Of a DNA stretch of 64,000 nucleotides, positions 20,175 to 28,667 are shown piece by piece (position 1 is the first letter of the stretch; each line of letters opens with the position of its first letter). The notes under the pieces were generated by a model. The model ran no database searches. It saw only the letters and a list, made by a program, of their open reading frames with translations, and had not been told where the DNA came from. The stretch is from Allosphingosinicella sp042666435 (lineage in GTDB: Bacteria; Pseudomonadota; Alphaproteobacteria; Sphingomonadales; Sphingomonadaceae), in NCBI RefSeq assembly GCF_042666435.1, contig NZ_JBHTDC010000002.1:806001-870000 (forward strand), read 5' to 3'. The position numbers and the translations under genes are program-made.

Positions 20175-22327
20175 CAAAGGCTTCGATTTTCCTCGCAATA
20201 ATCGTCGATCGCATGATCGAGCGGTCGCAGCATCGCGCCGCGATTGCTGACGAGAGCCGTATTGGCGTGCTCGCCATCGATGGGAATGATGAGGGCGGCA
20301 TCGTAGCCGGCGCCCTCCGCCAACCTGGTAGCGAACTGGTGCCAGCTGAGCTTCCCCTGATTGGCGAGATGCCACAGCCCGGTTTCGCCGTCGATCAGCA
20401 GATCCAGCGTCGCGTGGCAGAGGTCCGGCACATAGGTGGGCGACACGGCGACGTTCCGATCCGCTCGCACCGGATCGCCGCGCGCCAGCGAATCGAGGAT
20501 CGTCCGGGCGAAATTATACTTGTCCCACGGGCCGAAAAAGGCGCTTGTCCGGATGACGAGGGCGGCTTCGGCAATGCCCAGAACGTGCTGCTCGGCTTCG
20601 GCCTTGCTGAGCCCGTAGACGCCGGTCGGACGCACCTCGTCATGTTCGGCATAGGCCCGGCCGAGCTTGCCGTCGAACACCAGGTCGGAGGAGAAGGTGA
20701 CGAGCGGCAGCCCCGCTTCCGCGCAGGCGCGCGCGAGCTTCTCCGGGCCGGTCGCATTGGCGCTGAAGCACGCGTCCCGCTCATTCTCCGCATCGGCCAC
20801 CCGCACAAAACCAGCGGTGTTGACGATCGCCCAGGGCCGGAAGCGCGCGATGGCGGCCGCGATCGACGTCTCCCGCGTGATGTCGAGATCGTCGCGGGTC
20901 GTCAGGCAGAAGGGAATGCCGCGATGCTCGGCGATGCGGGCAAAAGCCTGGCCTAGGGTGCCGGTGGCGCCTGTGATGAGCAGCTTGCGGCCGCCGCCGC
21001 CAATATCCTGGCATCGGCCATGCCAGGGATAAAGCCGATCCGGGCGCCGCCACCAGCCGGGCGTGTCGAGCACCGGATGGTCGTATCGCAAGCCACGTGA
21101 ATAGCTTCGGGCCGCCTTCGCGAGCGCCGTCGGACGCGGCTCCGGTCCCCGCACGTCGAACGCGCCGACATCATAGACACCCTCTTTTCGCGTCAGCAGC
21201 GAGCGCCAGTCGACCGCGCCGAACAGCGACCACAAGGTCACCGCGCGCAGGTCGACACCTTCCTTGCGAAGCTCGCGGGCGGCCTCCCACACCTCGGCGA
21301 ACCAGCGCAACTGCTCGTCGCGAGTGCAGCCATGGTGGACCTCCGAGACGATTATGGGGAGGCGATAGCGCCGCCAGGCCTCGCGCAGCCGCGGCGCGAT
21401 GCCGGTCCGTTCGTGCAACCGCTTCACCCGCACCGCCTCGGCGTCGATATAGATATCCCGGCCGTTTCCGCCCGGCCGGAGACCCGGATAGAAACCGAGG
21501 CGGTGGTCGAGGAACCTCTCGCTAGTGAGATAATGGTTGATCCCGAGCATGTCCGGCGTCGCCGCGCCATCCGCGAACGTCTCCAGCTCGGCCTCCGCGA
21601 TCCCGTTGTCGCGCATGATCCGCCACCAGCCGTGGCGCTCGTCCACCCGGCCGGAAAGAAGGTCGAAACTGAGCCAGCGCCGCTCATTCTCATGCGCGGC
21701 CTGGTAACGGAGCGGCGCGGTCGAGAAGGTCTTCCCCAGATCCTCGGTCTGGAGCAGCTGCGCACGGGGATTGACGGCGCGGATGGCCACCATCGCCGCG
21801 GCGATGCCCCTGCACTGGTTGACCAGCGCCCGCAGGAAGGTGGGATAGTCGCTCCCATGCGGATACCAATGGCCGTAGAGGCCGGAGAAGCGCGCGGTCG
21901 TCAGCGGCTCGTTGATCGGCGTCCACAGCTCGATCCAGGGGTAGCGCTCGGCCACGCGCGCCGCGAAATCGGCGAACTTCCGATAAAAATCGGGATCCAG
22001 CAAATCGGTGTATCGCGGCCCCGACCCATGATGCAGTAGACCGCCCACCACCCTGATCCCTCGCTCCCTCAGCAAGGCGAGGCGATCGTCGGTCCAGGCG
22101 AAATCGCAGCGATCGGACCGGTCGGGCGCGATCGATTCCCACAGGATCGGATATCGTATCGTCGAGATACCGAGATCGGCGATCCGCGCGATGTCGTCGC
22201 GCCGGACGAGATGTCCCGTCTCGGCTACTTCGTCCCGAAATTCGTCGCCGACGCGGGCGGTCGTGCACTCGACGCCTCCCCAGAGTTCCGGCGGCGAGGC
22301 CTCTTGTGTCTCGGGCGGGTGGATCAT
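20156..22327 (-). CDS. Fusion: GH1-like glycoside hydrolase and RmlD-type dTDP-4-dehydrorhamnose reductase
   Basis: 723 residues from ATG 22327. A GTG at 22387 would lie upstream of the promoter, so it is rejected. Residues about 15-400 form a TIM-barrel hydrolase like family GH1. WTPINEP holds the acid/base Glu140 and IIVSEVHHG the likely nucleophile Glu329. Residues about 448-723 are an RmlD-like short-chain reductase: GATGTLGQ at 453-460, the catalytic Tyr/Lys in YGLSK (571-575), and VSPTYVPDL. The reductase half would act on a dTDP-sugar; the hydrolase substrate is unknown. An exact EcfG promoter lies just upstream. It converges with the glycosyltransferase-mutase fusion. Confidence 0.88.
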   Translation of the reverse strand: MIHPPETQEASPPELWGGVECTTARVGDEFRDEVAETGHLVRRDDIARIADLGISTIRYPILWESIAPDRSDRCDFAWTDDRLALLRERGIRVVGGLLHHGSGPRYTDLLDPDFYRKFADFAARVAERYPWIELWTPINEPLTTARFSGLYGHWYPHGSDYPTFLRALVNQCRGIAAAMVAIRAVNPRAQLLQTEDLGKTFSTAPLRYQAAHENERRWLSFDLLSGRVDERHGWWRIMRDNGIAEAELETFADGAATPDMLGINHYLTSERFLDHRLGFYPGLRPGGNGRDIYIDAEAVRVKRLHERTGIAPRLREAWRRYRLPIIVSEVHHGCTRDEQLRWFAEVWEAARELRKEGVDLRAVTLWSLFGAVDWRSLLTRKEGVYDVGAFDVRGPEPRPTALAKAARSYSRGLRYDHPVLDTPGWWRRPDRLYPWHGRCQDIGGGGRKLLITGATGTLGQAFARIAEHRGIPFCLTTRDDLDITRETSIAAAIARFRPWAIVNTAGFVRVADAENERDACFSANATGPEKLARACAEAGLPLVTFSSDLVFDGKLGRAYAEHDEVRPTGVYGLSKAEAEQHVLGIAEAALVIRTSAFFGPWDKYNFARTILDSLARGDPVRADRNVAVSPTYVPDLCHATLDLLIDGETGLWHLANQGKLSWHQFATRLAEGAGYDAALIIPIDGEHANTALVSNRGAMLRPLDHAIDDYCEENRSLWREAAE

Positions 22328-22344
22328 AGGCGGTTCAAGGTTCC

Positions 22345-22358
22345 TGACGCTTGCGTCA
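22345..22358. promoter_or_regulatory. Inverted repeat at the predicted start of transcription
   Basis: TGACGC-TT-GCGTCA is a perfect 6-bp palindrome lying 3 bp downstream of the EcfG -10 box and 18 bp before the ATG of the GH1-RmlD gene. Its position over the expected start site would suit an operator or a 5' mRNA hairpin. No regulator can be assigned. Confidence 0.3.
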
Positions 22359-22360
22359 CG

Positions 22361-22385
22361 AACGGGTGGGGAAGCCGGGCGTTCC
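22361..22385 (-). promoter_or_regulatory. Exact sigma-EcfG-type promoter (GGAAC-N16-CGTT)
   Basis: On the minus strand GGAAC (22385-22381), 16 bases, CGTT (22364-22361), a perfect match to the general stress consensus. The predicted start near 22352 leaves a leader of about 25 nt to the ATG at 22327. This is the same geometry as the promoter at 17720 for the convergent partner gene. Confidence 0.7.
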
Positions 22386-22424
22386 ACGAAAAGAACAGCC
22401 GCCGGAGCAGTTTAGGCGCCGCGC

Positions 22425-23423
22425 CTAATCATCCTCATCCTCGTAGCCGACAAGGTTCAGCTCGCGCGCCTTGATCTGGCGCATCGCGCACCAGTGAATC
22501 AGCGCCTCCTCGCGGCCGTGGGTGACCCACACTTCGCTGGGCGCGATTTCGGCCAAGGTGGTCGTCAGCTCGTCCCAGTCGGCATGGTCGGAGATGATGA
22601 GGGGCAGTTCGACATTGCGCTGGCGGGCGCGCTGGCGGATGCGCATCCAGCCCGACGCCATGGCGGTGATCGGATCGGGCAGGCGCCGCGACCAACGGTC
22701 GTTGAGGGCGCCGGGGGGGCACAGGATGATCCGGCCCTTCAACTCCTCCTTTGCCGCGCCGGTGGCGGGGCGGAGGTCGCCCAGCTGGACTCCATGCTCG
22801 ACATAGAGGTCGCACAGCCTTTGCAGCGCGCCGTGGATGTAGATGGGATCGTGGTGGCCGCGGCACCGCGCTTCCATGACGACGCGCTGCGCCTTGCCGA
22901 GCGCATAGGCGCCGACCAGCACGCAGCGATCGGGATTTTCGTGGAGGCGCAGCAGCAGCCGGTCGATTTCGCTCGCCGTCTCGGGATGGCGGAAGACGGG
23001 CAGGCCGAAGGTCGCCTCGGTGATGAAGATGTCGCACGGCACGGGTTCGAACGGGGCGCAGGTTGGGTCGGGTCGGCGCTTGTAATCGCCCGAGACCACG
23101 ACCCGCTCCCCGGCATGTTCCAGCACGATCTGGGCCGAGCCGAGGACATGGCCGGCGGGGACGAAGCGGACGTCCACCTCGCCGATGCGCAACGTCTCGC
23201 CATAGCCGACGGCATGGCCTGTCTGGGGCCCGTAGCGGCATTCCATGATCGCCAGCGTCTCGGGCGTCGCCCACACATTTTCGTGGCCGCCGCGCGCATG
23301 GTCGGCATGGCCGTGGGTGACGAGCGCCCTGGACCTGGGCCGGCTGGGATCGACCCATGCGTCCGCGGGCGCGACATAGATACCTTCGGGAAAAGGCTCT
23401 ATCCAGGAACCGAGACGGACCAT
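22425..23423 (-). CDS. Ligase-associated DNA exonuclease (metallo-beta-lactamase fold)
   Basis: 332 residues. It has the metal-binding motif VTHGHADHARGG (residues 35-46), then PAGHVLGSAQIVLEH, VVSGDYKRR and ISDHADWDEL, the conserved histidine and aspartate blocks of beta-CASP/SNM1-like nucleases. This subfamily is found with an ATP-dependent DNA ligase and a DEXH helicase in a DNA damage response cluster. Here the helicase is divergent, 275 bp away, and the ligase is not in the window. It should process DNA ends in the cytoplasm. Confidence 0.9.
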   Translation of the reverse strand: MVRLGSWIEPFPEGIYVAPADAWVDPSRPRSRALVTHGHADHARGGHENVWATPETLAIMECRYGPQTGHAVGYGETLRIGEVDVRFVPAGHVLGSAQIVLEHAGERVVVSGDYKRRPDPTCAPFEPVPCDIFITEATFGLPVFRHPETASEIDRLLLRLHENPDRCVLVGAYALGKAQRVVMEARCRGHHDPIYIHGALQRLCDLYVEHGVQLGDLRPATGAAKEELKGRIILCPPGALNDRWSRRLPDPITAMASGWMRIRQRARQRNVELPLIISDHADWDELTTTLAEIAPSEVWVTHGREEALIHWCAMRQIKARELNLVGYEDEDD

Positions 23424-23490
23424 CGGGAGCTATATGGTCGGACAGGCGGCCCGGTTCCACGGACACCGCCCACAGGATAGGAGGAAATGC

Positions 23491-23688
23491 ATGGACAGCC
23501 CCAGCGGAGCCTTTTGGAGCATCATCACCATCGCCGGACCGCTGCTGCTGGGAGCGGTCCTGCTCTGGGCCCTGCTGCGCAACCGCAAGGCCGCCCCCCG
23601 CGACGACGCGCGCACCGAAGAGGCGACACGAGAGCTCTACGACGAGGAGGATCGCGCCCATCGTGGCGAGGGCGACAATGTGCCCTGA
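23491..23688 (+). CDS. Small single-pass membrane protein
   Basis: 65 residues. AGGAGG lies 6 bp before the ATG, a strong ribosome site. One membrane helix (FWSIITIAGPLLLGAVLLWALL) is followed by an acidic, charged tail (TEEATRELYDEEDRAHRGEG). Small proteins of this type are common in sphingomonads but have no known function. It lies between the divergent exonuclease and helicase genes and ends 9 bp before the helicase start, so it is probably co-transcribed with the helicase. Confidence 0.75.
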   Translation: MDSPSGAFWSIITIAGPLLLGAVLLWALLRNRKAAPRDDARTEEATRELYDEEDRAHRGEGDNVP

Positions 23689-23697
23689 CGGCGAGCG

Positions 23698-26124
23698 GTG
23701 AGGAACGACGACGCACGGGATCTTCCGCCGGTCATCGCCGGCTGGTTCGCCGCCAAGGGCTGGAATCCGCGACGCCACCAGCTTGAAATGCTCGCCGCCG
23801 CCCGCGCGGGGCGCAACGCCCTGCTCGTCGCGCCCACCGGCGCGGGCAAGACGCTGGCGGGCTTCCTCGCCAGCCTGATTGAGCTCGTCGAGCGGCCGAC
23901 GGACGGCCTCCACACCCTATACGTCTCGCCGCTGAAGGCGCTGGCGGTCGACGTTCAGCGCAACCTCCTGAAGCCGATCGCGGAGATGGGCCTCGACATA
24001 CGGGTCGAGACGCGCACCGGCGACACGCCGTCCGACCGCAAGGCGCGGCAGCGGGCGCGGCCGCCGCAGATGCTGCTGACCACGCCCGAATCGCTGAGCC
24101 TGCTGCTCAGCCACGAGGACAGCCCGCGCCTGTTCGCGGACCTCAGGACCATCGTCATCGACGAAGTCCACGCTTTCGCCACCGGCAAGCGCGGCGACCT
24201 TCTCTCCTTGTCGATGGCGCGTCTCCAGCGGCTGGCCCCCGACATGCGCCGCGTCGCGCTCTCGGCCACCGTCGCCGATCCCGAAGCCTATCAGGGCTGG
24301 CTCGCACCCGACGCCGATATCGAGACCGTGGACCTGGTGCTCGGCGATCCCGGCGCCGAGGCGGAGATCGGCATCCTGCTCCCGGAGGACGAGCGCATCC
24401 CCTGGTCCGGTCACAGCGGCCGCTGGGCGGCTCGGCAAGTGATGAAGGAGATCGAGCGGCACAAGACAACCCTCATCTTCTGCAACACGCGCAGCCTCGC
24501 CGAGCTCATCTTCCAGGATCTGTGGGCGGTGAACGACGATCATCTTCCGATCGGCATCCACCACGGTTCCCTTTCGATCGAGGCACGGCGCAAGGTCGAG
24601 GCGGCGATGGCGGACGGGCGGCTTCGCGGGCTGGTGTGCACGGCGAGCCTCGACCTCGGCGTCGATTGGGGCGACGTCGACCTCGTCGTCCAGATGGGCG
24701 CGCCCAAGGGTTCGTCGCGCCTGCTGCAGCGAATCGGCCGCGCCAACCACCGTCTCGACGAGCCGAGCCAGGCGATCCTCGTCCCCGGCAACCGCTTCGA
24801 ATATCTCGAAGCCCGCGCCGCGCTCGACGCGATCGACGAGGCCGAACTCGACCCCGAGATATTCCGCCCGGGCGCGCTCGACGTGCTCGCCCAGCATATC
24901 ATGGCGGCGGCCTGCGCCGGGCCGTTCCGCGAAGAGGAGATGCTGGCCGAGGTCCGCTCGGCCGCGCCTTATGCGGGGCTCGCCGAAGGCGTTTTCCGGC
25001 AGGTCCTGAGCTTCATCGAGAATGGCGGCTATGCGCTTCGCGCCTATGACCGATTCCAGCGGCTGAGCCGCGATTCCGAGGGGATATGGCGCGTATCCCA
25101 CCCGCGCTTCATCCAGCAGCATCGGATGAACGCCGGCATCATCGTCGACGCGCCTCTCCTCGACGTGCGCTTCAGGAACGGGCGCAGGCTCGGCACTGTC
25201 GAGGAGGGTTTCGGAGCGACCCTGTCTCCCGGCGACACCTTCTTCTTCGCCGGGCTCGTGCTGGAGGTGGAGAAGACCGACGGCACCGACCTGATCGTGC
25301 GGGCCTCGTCGAAATCCGCCCGCATCCCGACCTATATGGGCGCGCGCATGGCGATGAGCACCAACCTCGCCGACCGCGTCCGCGGCTTTCTGGACGACCG
25401 CGGGCAGTGGCCGCGCTTTCCCGACGACGTGCGCGACTGGCTGGAGGTGCAGGATTATCGGTCGGTCCTGCCGCGCCCCGATCAGCTCCTCGTCGAGACA
25501 TTCCCCCACGAAGGCCGCCACTATATGGTCGCCTACAGCTTCGAGGGCTGGAATGCGCACCAGTCGCTTGGCATGCTGATCACGCGGCGGATGGAGAGCG
25601 CCGGGCTCAAGCCGCTGGGCTTCGTCTCCAACGATTATGCCCTCGCCTGCTACGGGCTGGAGCCGATCGAGGATCCCGCCGCCCTCTTCTCCGCCGACAT
25701 CCTGGAGGACGAGTTCGTCGATTGGGTGCAGGGATCGAACCTGTTGAAGCGCGCCTTCCGCGAAGTGGCGGTGATCGGTGGCCTGGTCGAGCGCCACCAT
25801 CCGGGCAAGCGCAAATCCGGGCGCCAGGTGACCTTCTCGACCGACCTCATCTACGACGTGCTTCGCCGCTACGAACCCGACCATCTTTTGCTCAAGGCCG
25901 CCTGGGAGGATGCGAAGGCGCGGCTGACCGATGTCGGCCGCCTCGCCAGCCTGCTCGACCGCGCCGCCGGGACGATGCTCCACGTCGAGCTGGACCGCGT
26001 CTCGCCGATGGCGGTCCCCGTCCTCGTCATCGTCGGCCGCGAACGCACCGCCACCGGCACCGTCGACGACGCGCTCTTGATCGAGGCCGAAAGCCTCGCC
26101 GAGATCGCAATGCGGGTCGATTAG
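23698..26124 (+). CDS. Ligase-associated DEXH-box helicase (Lhr family)
   Basis: 808 residues from a GTG. Walker A is APTGAGKT (45-52), Walker B is IDEVH (about 154-158), and motif VI is QRIGRANHRLDEP. The C-terminal winged-helix and beta-barrel extension is typical of Lhr-like helicases. This is the short subtype found beside the beta-CASP exonuclease and ATP-dependent ligase, thought to act in crosslink or oxidative DNA damage repair. The stop overlaps the stop of the convergent secreted-protein gene by three bases. Confidence 0.92.
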   Translation: MRNDDARDLPPVIAGWFAAKGWNPRRHQLEMLAAARAGRNALLVAPTGAGKTLAGFLASLIELVERPTDGLHTLYVSPLKALAVDVQRNLLKPIAEMGLDIRVETRTGDTPSDRKARQRARPPQMLLTTPESLSLLLSHEDSPRLFADLRTIVIDEVHAFATGKRGDLLSLSMARLQRLAPDMRRVALSATVADPEAYQGWLAPDADIETVDLVLGDPGAEAEIGILLPEDERIPWSGHSGRWAARQVMKEIERHKTTLIFCNTRSLAELIFQDLWAVNDDHLPIGIHHGSLSIEARRKVEAAMADGRLRGLVCTASLDLGVDWGDVDLVVQMGAPKGSSRLLQRIGRANHRLDEPSQAILVPGNRFEYLEARAALDAIDEAELDPEIFRPGALDVLAQHIMAAACAGPFREEEMLAEVRSAAPYAGLAEGVFRQVLSFIENGGYALRAYDRFQRLSRDSEGIWRVSHPRFIQQHRMNAGIIVDAPLLDVRFRNGRRLGTVEEGFGATLSPGDTFFFAGLVLEVEKTDGTDLIVRASSKSARIPTYMGARMAMSTNLADRVRGFLDDRGQWPRFPDDVRDWLEVQDYRSVLPRPDQLLVETFPHEGRHYMVAYSFEGWNAHQSLGMLITRRMESAGLKPLGFVSNDYALACYGLEPIEDPAALFSADILEDEFVDWVQGSNLLKRAFREVAVIGGLVERHHPGKRKSGRQVTFSTDLIYDVLRRYEPDHLLLKAAWEDAKARLTDVGRLASLLDRAAGTMLHVELDRVSPMAVPVLVIVGRERTATGTVDDALLIEAESLAEIAMRVD

Positions 26125-27029
26125 GCGCCGAGCGCGGCCAGCAATTCCGCTTCCGGCAGGTTCGGGTCGGCCAGCTTGTTGGTTCCGTTGACCTGCGCAT
26201 ACCAGTCGTTGACCGGCGGCGCCTGCGGGCGTGAGAAGCGGATCCAGTCGACATCGAGTGCCATGTCGACGCGGGCGTCCTTCAGCACGAGAGCATTGAT
26301 CCGCCCGGCATCCTCCGGCTCATCGGGCACGTCGACGCTGTGTGTGTAGGCGATGAGGCCGACCTGCATGTAGGGCGAGCCCTCCATCCGGTAGAAGCGG
26401 TCCCGCACCTCCCAGGGGCTGCTCTCGTCGGGGCGGGCAAGCGCGAACAGCGCCATGCCGACGCGGACCAGCCTCAACTCCATCCAGCCGCTGCCATAGG
26501 GCCTGAGTTTCAGCGACGAATAGCTGTTATAGGTGCCCTTGGTCTCTGTCATCGTCCTGCCGGGCTCGTGGCCGACGCCGGTGGTGATGAAATGCCAGTT
26601 TTCCGCGCGCGGTTTCCAGGCCTCGGCCTTGATCCCGTTCGGCACCCGCACCATCAGCCCGCCCAGCGACCAGGTGCCGCCCGGCACGGCGCCGTCCAGC
26701 CCGCGCACCCGCACCCGGGCGCGGACGTCGAAATCGCCCGCCACGGTCTTGAACAGGAACGGCGCGTTGAGATCGCGCACCCAGGCGGAATGATAGGGCT
26801 GAAGGGTCAGCACGCCGGGCTCGGCGGCGCCCACGTCCAGCGCCTTGATCTTGTCGGGCCAGCCATAAGCCGAGTGGAAAAGACTCCATTCGGGCGCGAG
26901 CGCGATCCCGTCGAATTCGTCGCCGAGGGTTGCCGGATCGGCCGGCAGCGGTGGCGGCGCCTGAGCCGACAAAAGTCCCGCGGCCAGAGGCGCGAAGGCA
27001 AGGAAGCGGAAGCATCGAATGGCCGACAT
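26121..27029 (-). CDS. Secreted DUF1349-type beta-sandwich protein
   Basis: 302 residues from the ATG at 27029, chosen because it gives a signal peptide (FLAFAPLAAGLLSAQA) and has AGGGGG 6 bp upstream. The mature protein matches the DUF1349 pattern: a concanavalin-like sandwich with DFDVRARVRV, GGLMVRVPNGIKAEAWK and a long central sheet. Proteins of this family are thought to bind or act on carbohydrate in the periplasm; no catalytic residues can be assigned. It is divergent from the beta-propeller gene at 27220. Confidence 0.8.
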   Translation of the reverse strand: MSAIRCFRFLAFAPLAAGLLSAQAPPPLPADPATLGDEFDGIALAPEWSLFHSAYGWPDKIKALDVGAAEPGVLTLQPYHSAWVRDLNAPFLFKTVAGDFDVRARVRVRGLDGAVPGGTWSLGGLMVRVPNGIKAEAWKPRAENWHFITTGVGHEPGRTMTETKGTYNSYSSLKLRPYGSGWMELRLVRVGMALFALARPDESSPWEVRDRFYRMEGSPYMQVGLIAYTHSVDVPDEPEDAGRINALVLKDARVDMALDVDWIRFSRPQAPPVNDWYAQVNGTNKLADPNLPEAELLAALGA

Positions 27030-27136
27030 GAATATCCCCCTGGAAGAGTGGCGCGTATCCATCCGGTTGAGGCGTGAGCGGGCCGCCTCGGCAGGCATTT
27101 TCGACGAGCGGCGTTGCCCGCTCGATCAACATGCGT

Positions 27137-27167
27137 GGGAGGGCGCCTCCCCGGTCGATTGGACCGG
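27137..27167. promoter_or_regulatory. Two adjacent hairpins in a divergent intergenic region
   Basis: GGGAGG-GCG-CCTCCC (27137-27151) and CCGGTC-GATTG-GACCGG (27151-27167) are two perfect 6-bp inverted repeats sharing one base. They sit in the 190-bp gap between divergent secreted-protein genes, 53 bp before the beta-propeller ATG. They could be operator or leader structures. No promoter motif is clear. Confidence 0.3.
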
Positions 27168-27219
27168 GCGCCCGTCGCGCGTTAGGGTCCGGACAATCGA
27201 TACGCACAGGGAGACGAAC

Positions 27220-28242
27220 ATGGCCCGCCCGACCGCCGCTTTCGCCATCGCGGCTGCTTTCACCTTCGCTGCTCCCGCCTGCGCCCAGCCGGCGGAACAG
27301 ACGGAGGAGCAGGCCATGGCCGAAGCCGCCGCCACGGCCACCGCGACCAAGGTGTTTCAGCTTCCCGAGGGCTCGCGGCCGCACGACGTGGCGCCCGCTC
27401 CCGACGGCAAGATCTGGTACACCGCCCAGCGCCAGGGCGCGCTCGGCATCCTCGATCCGGACACCGGCGAGATACGCCAGGTTCCGCTCGGCCCCGATTC
27501 GGCGCCGCACGGCGTCATCCAGGGGCCGGACGGGGCCGCCTGGATCACCGACGGCGGCCAGAACGCGATCGTCCGCTACGATCCCGAAGCCGAGGAAATC
27601 AAGGTCTGGAAGCTGCCGGCGGAGACGGGCTATGCCAACCTCAACACCGGCGCGTTCGACGGCGACGGCATTCACTGGTTCACCGGCCAGAACGGCATTT
27701 ACGGCCGGCTCGACCCGAAGACTGGCGAGATGAAGATATTCAAGGATGCCGACGGCCGCGGCCCCTACGGCATCGCCGCCACTCCGGCGGGCGACGTCTA
27801 TTACGTCTCGCTCGCCGGCAGCCACCTCGCCCGCATCGACCGGGAGACCGGCGAGGCGACAATGATCGAGCCTCCGACCAGGGACCAGGGCGCCCGCCGC
27901 GTCTGGGCCGACAGCCATGGCGACCTGTGGATATCCGAATGGAACAGCGGACAATTGAGCCGCTACACGCCGGCGAGCGGCGAGTGGAAAAGCTGGAAGC
28001 TGCCCGGCGAGGCCCCCAAGGCCTATGCCGTCTATGTCGACGAGCGGGACATCGTCTGGGTCAGCGATTTCGGCGCCAACGCCACCCTCGCTTTCGATCC
28101 CGCGACCGAGCAATGGACGCGTTATCCCGGCAGCGGCCCCGAAGCCAATGTGCGCCAGGTACTGGGCCGGCCCGGCGAGGTATATTTGCCGGAATCGGGC
28201 ACCGACCGGCTGATGATCGTATATACTTCGTCGCAAAGGTGA
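27220..28242 (+). CDS. Periplasmic beta-propeller protein, virginiamycin B lyase (Vgb) family
   Basis: 340 residues with a signal peptide (AFAIAAAFTFAAPACA). Repeating blades carry the PDGxxW pattern: HDVAPAPDGKIWYT, HGVIQGPDGAAWITD, IAATPAGDVYYVS, DSHGDLWISEW and DERDIVWVSDF. The family is named for streptogramin-cleaving Vgb, but most chromosomal members are not shown to be resistance enzymes and the catalytic residues cannot be aligned here. The stop overlaps the GTG start of a cytochrome c gene by 4 bp. Coupling to a haem protein suggests a periplasmic redox role rather than drug cleavage. Confidence 0.8.
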   Translation: MARPTAAFAIAAAFTFAAPACAQPAEQTEEQAMAEAAATATATKVFQLPEGSRPHDVAPAPDGKIWYTAQRQGALGILDPDTGEIRQVPLGPDSAPHGVIQGPDGAAWITDGGQNAIVRYDPEAEEIKVWKLPAETGYANLNTGAFDGDGIHWFTGQNGIYGRLDPKTGEMKIFKDADGRGPYGIAATPAGDVYYVSLAGSHLARIDRETGEATMIEPPTRDQGARRVWADSHGDLWISEWNSGQLSRYTPASGEWKSWKLPGEAPKAYAVYVDERDIVWVSDFGANATLAFDPATEQWTRYPGSGPEANVRQVLGRPGEVYLPESGTDRLMIVYTSSQR

Positions 28243-28631
28243 AGCCGGCGCTCGCCCTCGTCCCGGCTCTGCTGCTGGCGGCGGTGGCGCTCGCGGCCCC
28301 TCCCGCCGCCCAGGGCGATCCGAAGCGCGGCGAAATTGCCTTCCAGAAATGCTATGCGTGCCACGATCTGGCGCCCGCCAGCGATGTCGCCGGCCCCAGC
28401 CTCCACGCGATCATCGCCCGCCCCGTCGCCGCGCGCCCGGGCTTCGATTATTCGCCGGCCCTGCGCGCCTTCGCCGCGCGCGAGCCCCGCTGGACAAGGG
28501 AAATGCTCGACCGCTTCATCGCCGATCCGGAAGCGCTCGTTCCGGGCACCAGCATGACCTTCACCGGCATGAGCGACCCGCGCGAACGCGCCGATCTCAT
28601 CGCCTATCTCCAAGCATCGAACGCCCCCTAA
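28239..28631 (+). CDS. Periplasmic class I cytochrome c
   Basis: 130 residues from a GTG overlapping the previous stop (GTGA). A signal peptide covers about residues 1-25. The haem c site is C38-Y-A-C41-H42, and a methionine ligand lies in GTSMTFTGM. Size and motif order fit small monohaem cytochromes of the c2/c552 type. Translational coupling with the beta-propeller protein implies a joint periplasmic electron-transfer function. Confidence 0.9.
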   Translation: MKPALALVPALLLAAVALAAPPAAQGDPKRGEIAFQKCYACHDLAPASDVAGPSLHAIIARPVAARPGFDYSPALRAFAAREPRWTREMLDRFIADPEALVPGTSMTFTGMSDPRERADLIAYLQASNAP

Positions 28632-28667
28632 GGCGCATTTTAACGGTTGTGCGGTACAGGCCCGATC

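Noticed and set aside
27220..28242. Annotation as a streptogramin resistance gene
   Set aside because: Propeller family resemblance alone does not show lyase activity. The coupling to a cytochrome c points elsewhere.
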